Below, piece after piece: positions 55,222 through 64,000 of a stretch of DNA of 64,000 bases. Under the pieces are notes generated by a model. The model saw only the letters and a list, made by a program, of their open reading frames with translations, was not told the origin of the DNA and searched no databases. Within the stretch, counting starts at the first letter, position 1; each line of letters begins with the position of its first letter. Source of the DNA: Melitaea cinxia (taxonomy: Eukaryota > Arthropoda > Insecta > Lepidoptera > Nymphalidae); assembly GCF_905220565.1 (NCBI RefSeq), contig NC_059414.1, positions 7,996,001-8,060,000 on the forward strand, written 5' to 3'. The position numbers and the translations under genes were made by a program.

Positions 55222-56512
55222 ACACGTGGTTCAATAAGTCCCGAGACTAAGTACTAAAAAAAGGTCTTTTTTATAAAATTAATTTTTATTCATCAACATA
55301 GTCTCCTCCAAGAGCGATACAGTCCCTCCAACGCTTTTCTAACTTTTCTATCCCATGTGTGTAGAACGATTTGTCTTTGGCTTCAAAATAAGCCTCCGTT
55401 GCTGCGATAACTTCACTATTTGAGTCAAATTTCTTACCCTGAAGCATTTTTTTTAGGTCTGCACACAGTCAGTAATCGCTGGGGGCCAAGTCTGGCGAAT
55501 AAGGGGGATGAGGAAGCAATTCGAAGCCCAATTCGTTAATTTTGGCCATCGTTCTCACGGACTTGTGACAAGGCACGTTGTCCTGGTGAAACACCACTTT
55601 CTTTTTGTTCATGTGAGGCCGTTTATCCGCAATTTCGTACTTCAATCGCTCCAATAAGCACATGTAATAGTCACTATTTATATTTTGCCCCTTTTCAAGG
55701 TAGTCGATGAAAAGTATTCCATGCGCATCCCAAAATATAGACGCCATAACCTTACCGGCCGATTTCTGAGTCTTTGGACGCTTCGGGCGGCTTTCACCAG
55801 CCGCTCTCCACTCTGCTGCCTGCCGATTGGATTCCGGAGTGAAATGGTATATTCAGGTTTCATACTTTGTTACATACCGATGTAAAAAATCCTTTTTCTT
55901 ATGATCCATCAGCGCCAAACATCGCTCTGAATCATTGATACGTTGTTCCTTTTGATTAGTTGTAAGCAAACGCGGCACCCACTTAGAAAAAAGCTTTTTC
56001 ATGGCCAAATTTTTATGTAAAATAGTGAAAACACTACCAGCTGAAATCTTCACTATCTCGGCTATCTCTCGCACTTTTACCTTCCGATCTTCCAATACGA
56101 TTTTGAGGACTTGGTTAATATTTTGTTGAGTCACTGCTTCATTTGGACGACCTGAGCGTTCCCCATCATTAGTGTCCATGCGACCACGTTTGAAGTCGGC
56201 ATACCACCGACAAATGGTTGCCTTAGAGGGAGCTGATCCTGCATAACATTTTATAAGCCATTGCTGTGCTTCAACGGTATTTTTTCCCATTAAAAAACAA
56301 TGTTTTATCAACACGCGAAACTCGTTTTTTTCCATTGTATCGAAATTACAACCGTAGCGTCACTTAAATGTTTCAAAATCAATAATTTTATTGTTCCATT
56401 TTTAAAAATTTGACACATATTCTTGTATTGATAGCCAGTACTTTTTAAAAATCAAAAGAGTTTTTAATATATGCGCCATTTCCAGGTTAGTCTCGGGACT
56501 TATTGCACGATC
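55222..56512 (-). mobile_element. Mariner transposon, full length but inactive (1.29 kb)
   Basis: TA lies on both sides (55220-55221 and 56513-56514). The ends share the inverted CAATAAGTCCCGAGACTAA. On the minus strand the transposase has a helix-turn-helix N-terminus (56335-55853, 'KATICRWYADFKRG', 'VKVREIAEIVKIS', 'KWVPRLLT') and the catalytic region (55747-55469). The latter has the first Asp in 'ASIFWDAHG' and the other two in 'HQDNVPCH' and 'YSPDLAPSDY', with 34 residues between them (DD34D). A frameshift near 55860 and a TGA right after 'APSDY' (normally Trp) break it. The following residues ('LCADLKKMLQG', to 'ALGGDYVDE') can still be read down to about 55275. Confidence 0.93.
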
Positions 56513-57100
56513 TAGTATATGTGTATTTAAAGTTTTCAAATTGTATAAAAGTGAACTATCTTTGAACATATGTGATGTAGCACCAGAATCTAAAACAGCG
56601 TCTATACTCACATTATTTGGCTTATGATTATTACTGCTTCTATTATTTATTTTAAAACATCTATCCGCGATATGGTCAGGTCTCTTACAGAAAGAGCAGA
56701 AAAAATTTGAAGTTTTATTCTTATTTCAATTACAAGTGCAGTTATATTGCCGTGCGGAATAACACAGTAGTAGCTGTATTTGCTTTTTCTAACCTCTTTT
56801 CTTTGGAAAGCCTAGAGACAAGGTTCTCCACACTTCTATTGTCAGATGGAGTTATGTCCCACGCTAATCTAAAAGTTTTGTATTCAGCTGGTAATATTGA
56901 AATAATTTTCGTTGTTATTTCTACATTCGATAATTTGTGATCTAATGAATTCAGTTTATTTACTAGAAGCTCAATACGCCCGATAGCCATCAGCATATTT
57001 TCCGAATTAAACGTAAAAGTATAAAACTCATTAAGAAGTTCACTGATTTGCAGGTCTCTGTTTGCTAGAAAAATCTCATCCAGTTTTTTCAACATCAAAT

Positions 57101-58690
57101 CATATCAGAGTTGACATCAAAAGAGTATGTATAATCTGATATTACCAATCAACATCGGCAACACGTTTTTGATGCTTCTGGTGTTGGAAACGTCTATAAG
57201 CTACGGTAATCGTTTACCATCAGGTGAACCGTGCGCTTGTTTGCTGCCCTAGTTATATAAAAATAAAAAATAAATAAATAAGAGCCCCCTTAAATATTTG
57301 TTTTATTTGAATTTAATTATTTATTTTTAAAGTAATTAAATCTATACTAATATTATAAAGAGGTAAAGTTTTTAACTTTGTTTGTTTGTAGGGGATAATC
57401 TTCGCAAATACTGATTCGATCATGAAAATCTCCCTGTAGCCGTTATCAATATCAAACAAAAAAAAATCACATTTGATGATGATCACATTGATCCTCTTAA
57501 ATATTTACTTTCTTCTGTTTTCTAGTATTTGTTGTTATAGCGGCAATAGAAATACATCATCTGTGAAAATTCCAAGTGTATATCACGGCTTATGAGACAG
57601 TTTCCCGTTTTACCCTTCGGGTACGGAACCCTAAAAAATGTATCGTAGTATACGTGTCGTACTATTAGTAGCATGTATTTAATATACAGAGTGTTACTAG
57701 GTTATCATGAAGGGGGCTTGTAAATACTTATTTTATAGTTATGAATTCTTTTTATTCAATTGTTCATCGAACATGTTTGTGTAGAAAAGATAATTAAACT
57801 GCCATATATTACTATCTTCAAATAGTATCTTAGGACAGGTCAATAACGGCTTCCGGCCGATAGTCGGGGGACTTCGGACGACACGACCCCAACGTCTGAG
57901 GAGTGGTCTTGTTGGGAGTGAGGCCACCCCACCATTGTGCCGGGGCCCGGAGGCTTTGTCCGGGCCTACCGCCGGGGCGAGGTGGCGAATGCTAGCGCGA
58001 CCCCATCTTGCCCCACCCAGGCGGACGACTGCTCACACGTGGTGTTTTTTTTAGTCAGTAGGAGTCTGACATAACCTTCTGGCGCCCCCACGCTGGATCC
58101 ATGATGGACTTTCCCCACGTAAAAAAAGTCAATAATGGTTAACGCATTTTACTACTTTAAAATACTTATAATATTCCATATTTCTACTAACCTAATCTGT
58201 AGCAAGCCTTAGATTTTTTTATATGAAATTTATTTGATGATGATTGAACTTGTCTATCGAGCAACAGTCTAGTCAGACAGACAGTCAGTTGAACATAGGA
58301 ACTACGGAACTAGAGATAACTGACCTATCATACATCGCGATATCAAAGTTATCAGAGCGACTGAGTATATATACAAGAACACGACGACAACCATTGCGGG
58401 GGTAGCCCACCAGACACAACACCCATCTGGTCGGAAGATCCTCCCTTTTCCGTTTGCTGGACGAGGGACTCCACACCCTGATCCTCAACCCCTCAAACTA
58501 ATGACCCCGACGTAATCACATCCTGATTCTGCACATCCCAAACTGGTGACCCCGACGTTATCACATCCCAAACCGGTGACCCGACGTGATCACACCCTGA
58601 TTCTTTACATCCCAAAAGGTAACAGCCGGGATACAGACACATTTTTTTTCTATTACACATAAATATAATTAACACAAACATAAATAAATT
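57101..58690. other. Non-coding repeat-rich stretch
   Basis: No gene was seen. At 57345-57440 it holds a copy of the short repeat also present at 14745. At 57840-58130 there is a GC-rich patch ('ggcccggaggctttgtccg', 'gtcagtaggagtctgacat') that looks like an old dispersed repeat. At 58495-58620 there is a short tandem array of 'ccc..acgt.atcacatcc' motifs. Confidence 0.45.
58495..58620. repeat. Short imperfect tandem array
   Basis: Units of about 33-37 bp with 'gtgaccccgacgt.atcac' and 'atcctgattct.cacatccc' recur three to four times. Confidence 0.6.
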
Positions 58691-58694
58691 TAAA

Positions 58695-59345
58695 TTAGCT
58701 GTGTGGCTACGACATTAAAGAATAATAAAGCCTCCCCCTCTCTTCTCGTAGGTGTCGTAAGAGGCGACTAAGGGATAACACAGTTCCACTACCAACTTGA
58801 AACTTATAAAGCCGACCGATGGCGGGATAACCATCCAACTGCTGGTTTTGAAATACACAGATCGAAGACCAACTCGCCTGCGCAGCGTGGTAATCATTAA
58901 ACATACATGAGTTCACGCCGCGTTAATTCTGCTAATATCACATACACGGAGTATGGAAAAGATGTAAAATATATTAATCAGAGTGGTTGAGATAATATTC
59001 TCAGCTATGTTTTAAAGACAGACATAATATTAAGCCTCATTGTTAGGTCTTAACTTAGAACGACTCTAATGTGTTTCAATAAAGCATATTATTTATTCTT
59101 ATTAATTATTATTAAGATACATGTAAGAATATAAAAAATGCAATTACTAATAATAAGATGCCACATAAACTCATTCGAGATTTAGCGTACATCAGTATTG
59201 TCAACATTATCGGTAGGTAACTAGGTGCATAATACATTCGACTTAATGTTGAAGTACATCATTTTATTATCAAAGCACTTATCAATTATATAATAATCGT
59301 CACACATCAATAGGTTAAACGCTATATGCCGATTGTGCAGACGAA
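58695..59345. repeat. Inverted copy of the 33.4-34.2 kb repeat
   Basis: It is the reverse complement of 33430-34170 with small changes. Relative to the first copy it lacks the segment between 'gctaatatcac' and the start of the SINE body (about 33870-33980). See the entry at 33430. Confidence 0.75.
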
Positions 59346-60222
59346 GTCGCTGGTACCAGCTATTGTATTATATGTATGGAACTGCAAAATATTCATATCA
59401 TCGATAAAATTGCATTTATTGCATTTATTCGAGTTTGAAACTTTATAAAAATATAAAATTTATACGAGTTGTCTTATAAATATATATTAAAAGTTTATAA
59501 ATATAATGAAATAGTCGAAAAAAAGTTGGATCGTGATTATTCTTTGCATTTCTGTTACAGTATATGGAATAAATATAAACATAAGAAGAATAAATATTTT
59601 ATCCAAAATGCTTGAATATGTTATGATTTTTTTTTAATGATATTTATAATAACGTGCAACAAATTACTAATATCTATTACGAAAATTATTTCAGTATATA
59701 CCTAAAACTAAAAATTGAGATGATTTGAAAAAATAAAAACAGTAAAAAAACAAAACTAATATATAATAAATCCTTATTTTGAAATAAATTAAATACCTAA
59801 CAATACAAGAAATGGAAAGTAAGTATCATAAACATCAGGTCTTCAAATTAGTTAAACTAAAAAAAAAAAAAACTAACTTGAATATTTTAAATTTTACTAA
59901 AAAAGCCGTACCCTGTGCGCGTTGCTACGCTTTTTTTGGTCGTATCAACTCAGAAACCTTTGTGGGCTCATGCAAACACTGCTGGAGATCATGACATGAT
60001 CAAATGAATAGTTTACGATTCTATAAATAACATACAGACAAACATCATTTTTATAAACTTGTATACCTACAGATTAAAATTTTTTGAAACTGGTTTCTTT
60101 CTTTCTTTATTTTTTTATGATATTTTAGTCAAATATATTCGTTAGTAGTGAAAAAACGTTACACTTTCGTTATAATTCATTTAGAAATAAAGTTATATGT
60201 GGACATAATCCATGAAAGCTTC

Positions 60223-60263
<41 letters not shown>

Positions 60264-62189
60264 TAAATAATATTAATAACATAAAGTTCTTTTAGTATGA
60301 ATCATTATTTTTTTACCTACTCTAAGAAACAGAACCCAAATAACACAAAAAATTACTACCTGCTCTGTGAGGTCTGTCATACTTTTGGGACACAATACGA
60401 ATAGCAAGCGGCTGATCTACAGCGATTATTCTGCTTCCTAAATTCGGGCTCAGTGAAAAATGTCCACAGACGGTGGGAGTCGCGTCGATCAATATTTTGT
60501 TAAGTACACGGAAGTTAACTTCATAATTCGATACCGCTTAAATTTAAACCTCGGTGTTCGCGTCTGCCGAAAGAAAAAGTTAGTTCTTTGTGAAATTACT
60601 TATGATTTGAATGAAAATCTTTACGCAGTTCGAAAGTGCTTTGTAAATTACTGTGATTCATCTGGGTGAGCCATCAGAAGGGGAGTTTGTCCATTTTTAT
60701 ATTTACACCGTGTCCCTTGCGGCATGCGCGCCGTCTCACCGCCAGTCTCGCTACTACAGTTTCACGCACGAACACCAGTGCAACGTAAGTGATGTAAATA
60801 TTACTCCTACCACAATATTTACATGCTAAATATTGTTTACTAAAAAGAGACAACATTGCTTCATAAAGTGTAAGTGATCAAAACTAATAAGTTATTAACT
60901 TTAAGTGAAAACAAGTAGGAAAAGTGAGTGTGAACAGTTTCGCTTCGATCGAAATCAAATCTCACGAGGACATGCCGTTGTTTCTCTATGTATTTCAGGA
61001 AGTGTTTCAGCATAGAACTTTTTGTTCTCATAACTCACGCTAGAGGTCAGTATATAATATAACATACCACTCTTTTCAAGTTAATTACGTTTTTTTAAAG
61101 TGATTTATTTTGCTTCCATGATATGTACCTATGTATAAATATTGTTAGGTAGGGTTAAAGGACCGATGCTCTTCCCTTTTGCATCCCTTCTCCGCCCTTT
61201 ACGCATGATCGACCGGTAGAGTTTAGGGGTACATTGTAAGTAGGGTGCGGATAGCTAAGTATCGCTACTATACAATATTTTATTTAATTTAGCAGTATGG
61301 GTTTATTACCCTTATGTATACCTAGTTATAGTCTACTTAAATTAGTTTTTAAACACTATTTTGAATGAGAACAATATTTATAAAAATATTAATTACGATA
61401 AGAGCACTTAAATATTGTCGTTATTTTAAATATTTGTTATTATAATTCTATTTAAAAAATAAATAAATTAGACCTAAATATACAAGCTGAATAATAAAAT
61501 GAACTACATAAAAACCTTATTAGGTTAGAAATGATTAAATGACAATATGTTCCTATAAAAAAAGGACTATAAACAAAATATAGGTATATCATACAAATAA
61601 GATTTTTTTTAAAGCTTTATAGATGCGTTTACAAAATTGATAGGTATATATTCGAACATTTACACCAGTCACACAACAATTACTTGTTATAGGTAATAGG
61701 TATATGATTTTGTTTAGTTTAGTCACAAAATGTACCTAAAAACAGCATAATTTTGTCCGATTCGCAAACGCGTCTGTGTTTCATTATTCTGTTATTCACT
61801 ATAAAAAGTATAATTCAAATAAGAATTTGGTTAAAAAGCGTTATTAAAATACATTAAGCGCAAATAAATATGCTTAATTATTCTTTATTTATCAACCTTG
61901 AAGACTGAAAGTAATACACACTTAAACAAATAATTTTACTCCGTCAATTTAGTGTATTACATTTTAATAGTAAATAAAATTTAATGGATACGTCCACACA
62001 AAACATTCAATTAATAAAATTTGTGTTACAAAAATAATGGCCGATCAAATTATCAAAGCATCATAAGTAACGGCCGTAGAGCAGTGGCGCAGATAGATGA
62101 AAACATTACATTTTTATTGATAAAAAACTGCGAAGAGTGAGTGAAGTGACGCGTCTATGCAGATAGTTACCATATAGAGTAAGACGTAG
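59346..62189. other. Long AT-rich upstream region of trx
   Basis: No gene was recognised. It holds a short repeat at 59900-60060 ('ccctgtgcgcgttgctacgc...'), a TA microsatellite at about 60225-60256, and a GC-richer stretch at 60680-60780 containing 'gcggcatgcgcgccg'. Non-coding 5' exons of trx could lie here but cannot be defined from sequence alone. Confidence 0.4.
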
Positions 62190-62420
62190 CGAACGACATC
62201 GGACATGTTTGTTTTCATACCGGTCCGAATTAACGTCGCGATTGGTTCAAAATCCATAACTGGCCTCCGAGAGCCAGGTGTCGTTCACACCGCGGCCTCG
62301 CGCGCCTCGTCTCGTTAATCACTCGTGTTCGCTATTGTTATAGCGCGTCGCACAGCCATCTTTGTCAAATTACAAGCGATTCATTTCAATAATTTGGTTG
62401 TGTTCTAACAAATGGAACAA
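62190..62420 (+). promoter_or_regulatory. CpG-rich candidate promoter or 5' UTR of trx
   Basis: This stretch is strikingly richer in CG dinucleotides than its AT-rich surroundings ('cgcggcctcgcgcgcctcg'). It carries 'gccatctttg', whose reverse contains the AAGATGG core recognised by YY1/Pho-type proteins. It lies about 400 bp before the trx start codon. No transcription start can be fixed, and the promoter role is inferred from composition and position. Confidence 0.4.
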
Positions 62421-62799
62421 AACATAGATACTGTTACAGATGTGTCGTGTTATAGAAACAAGTACATTTCTACATTCTCTTTTGTTTTATCGCTGACGCT
62501 ACGTTGAATGGAAGCGTAACGACGGCTTACGGAGTTAACGATCAGTGTACCATTAAAATGATGGATGATGTTGTATTTTGCAAAAACTTTGTAGTGTCCT
62601 TTTTATTAAATAATGTGAAGGGCGCTATTTGTGTTTATGTTTGACTATACATGTGATGAGAACTGCGTCGTAATTTGTCGTACACATTGCATAAATGAGT
62701 GGAATGGCGTTGCGGAGCGCGCGGGCCGGAGCATGCGCGCCAGTTTCCTCGCGACCGCTGGGAACGCACTAAGTATCCTTCGTTTATGTGCATATCAAA

Positions 62800-64000
62800 A
62801 TGGGAAGGTCTAGGTTCCCCGGTAAACCACTAAAATTCCAGAACAGAAAGCGTATCAGTGTCCTATCGGGTGCCATTTATCATGAAACGGCACCAGAACA
62901 ACATTCAGCCAGCCGAGGCTCGGCTGCCAACGATTTTGCTGGAGAGAAAGAGGTAAAGCGTATTCCGTTTAATTTTCGGTAATCGAAGAAATTTGGCCAT
63001 AAAGAAAATTGTTTTCGGATATGTTGTGTTTACGTAATAAGTACAAGCGTAAATGAAGCGCCAAGCTTATTGTAGTGCCAATACAAGAGCGTATTTTGAC
63101 ATTCGAGTTACATAGACATTGTCTGATGTCAACAAAGACAGAGGTAAAATATATAAAAGGAAAATAATCATTAAAGTAATACTTGTGTTTATATAAATGA
63201 TATAGATTTTAAAAGTCTAGACGATTATAATAACCTAACTTATTATGTGAGAGTTGATCCTTGTGTAGAGTAGAAGTAAAGTTTTGATGGAACATAGTTG
63301 TTGTATGAGTAGATCATCTTTTGATAATTTTTTATTTAGTTGTGAGATACTGTTTATTTCTTTAACCGACTTCTAAAACAAAAGCTTCTCAATTAGATTG
63401 TTTTTTTTTTTATGTATGTTACCTCGGAACATTTTTCTGGGTGTACCAATTTTGACAATTCTTGATTTGATAAATCAGCATACTCGTCTTGAGGTGCCAT
63501 TTAAATTTGATTGAGATCTGATGGCTATTTTTTGAGTAATCTTTGATAAAGTGTATTTATTTGATTATTTTTTCATATACCTATGTTCTATTCCTTGTAC
63601 ATGTAACTAAGGTCAGTTTTTTTTTTGTTTATGAGCAAATATAATTATCCGATTTAATATTTAAATAATAAAACATCTATTTTTATCAATAAGTTATTTT
63701 ATTCCCACTGTTGTGATTTTATGGTATAGAACTTAATAGAATATACTTAAATTCAAAGAATGAGTGATTATTAGTTCTAATTAGGCCACCTTTTTATCAA
63801 ATATGTTTTAAAAAATTTCAGGAAGAGGAGAAGAAGGAAAATAATGGTGACAATGAGACAAACTCAGCTAATGCTGACAATATAAGTGATAGTCTTACAA
63901 AAAATATTCAAGAGCATCCAGCTAATACTGATTCCTCGAAATCCCCTGTTCGTACAAGATCACAAAATAAAATGGAGATACCTAAAAATGAGAAACCTAA
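62800..64000 (+). CDS. trx: trithorax (trx, KMT2-type H3K4 methyltransferase), first two coding exons
   Basis: Exon 1 is 62800-62952 (51 codons) and begins MGRSRFPGKP, followed by a basic 'NRKRISVLSG'. This closely resembles the known N-terminus of Drosophila Trithorax. The donor is GTAAAG. After an 869-bp intron ending AAAATTTCAG, exon 2 starts at 63822 (phase 0) with 'EEEKKENNGDNETNSAN' and runs out of the window with 'SSKSPVRTRSQNK'. An acidic, low-complexity region after the N-terminal motif also fits Trx. The catalytic SET, PHD and bromodomain-like regions would lie outside the window. The ATG at 62800 is chosen because it begins the conserved motif. Trx maintains active homeotic gene states by methylating histone H3. 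Confidence 0.82.
63360..63560. repeat. 'GAAGTCGGTT'-family copy in trx intron 1
   Basis: It begins 'taaccgacttctaaaac' and continues as the reverse complement of sequence around 750-1240 ('atgtatgttacctcggaac', 'ttgagtaatctttgataa'). It is intronic. Confidence 0.55.

Noticed and set aside
54870..55222. Two 71-residue frames within the copia locus
   Set aside because: They lie mostly inside the 451-bp MITE and bear no relation to transposase or host proteins.
59812..59994. 60-residue frame with a cysteine pair
   Set aside because: It overlaps a short dispersed repeat ('gtgcgcgttgctacgc') and has no other support.
60460..60669. 69-residue frame ahead of trx
   Set aside because: No domain or homologue recognised and no splice link to trx.
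62788..62799. Upstream in-frame GTG as the trx start
   Set aside because: The ATG at 62800 begins exactly at the conserved MGRS motif.

Overview
This is a piece of an insect nuclear genome, almost certainly from a butterfly or moth (Lepidoptera). The base composition is AT-rich, the genes are split by spliceosomal introns, and the repeats are of lepidopteran type: tRNA-derived SINEs carrying the 'CACTGCTGGACATAGGC' motif, CR1/Jockey-like, RTE-like and RNase H-bearing LINEs, copia, mariner and many MITEs. No bacterial features, CRISPR arrays or complete RNA genes were seen.

Six host genes can be supported. On the minus strand, a CCDC174 (coiled-coil domain protein 174) orthologue runs from 15432 leftwards and leaves the window; four coding exons can be joined in frame. 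On the plus strand, a three-exon Ubc6/UBE2A (RAD6-type E2 enzyme) lies at 18184-19019. On the minus strand, a single-exon REXO1-like 3'-5' exonuclease lies at 20357-23527. On the plus strand, a single-exon BLOC1S4 (Blos4/cappuccino) lies at 30030-30485. It converges, 87 bp apart, on a three-exon dUTPase on the minus strand (34594-30573). At the right edge, on the plus strand, the first two coding exons of trithorax (trx/KMT2) start at 62800 and run off the window. These are housekeeping or chromatin genes with no obvious joint pathway.

The rest is a strongly layered repeat landscape. 0-15 kb: introns of CCDC174, filled with MITEs, SINEs and an RNase H-bearing LINE interrupted by two other LINEs. 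15.7-17.2 kb: a solo arm of the foldback family and a Ty3/gypsy integrase remnant. 23.7-29.0 kb: a 5.3 kb foldback element with inverted multi-unit arms, a 7-bp target duplication, a 658-bp internal tandem duplication and a nested hAT-like insertion. 31-35 kb: an inverted SINE pair inside a dUTPase intron, then two neighbouring copies of one 320-bp Harbinger-like MITE. 35.6-37.5 kb: a LINE broken by another LINE. 40.3-40.6 kb: an 8-bp minisatellite. 40.7-50.1 kb: an old LINE into which a near-complete RTE-like LINE (minus) and a complete CR1/Jockey-like LINE (plus) inserted about 200 bp apart. 50.2-57.1 kb: a dead copia element carrying four later insertions (SINE, LINE, MITE, mariner). 58.7-59.3 kb: an inverted copy of a segment at 33.4-34.2 kb.

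Most boundaries were established by reading target-site duplications and by showing that the interrupted reading frame closes when the insert is removed. Family names for LINEs and SINEs come from recognition of protein motifs and were not checked by any search.
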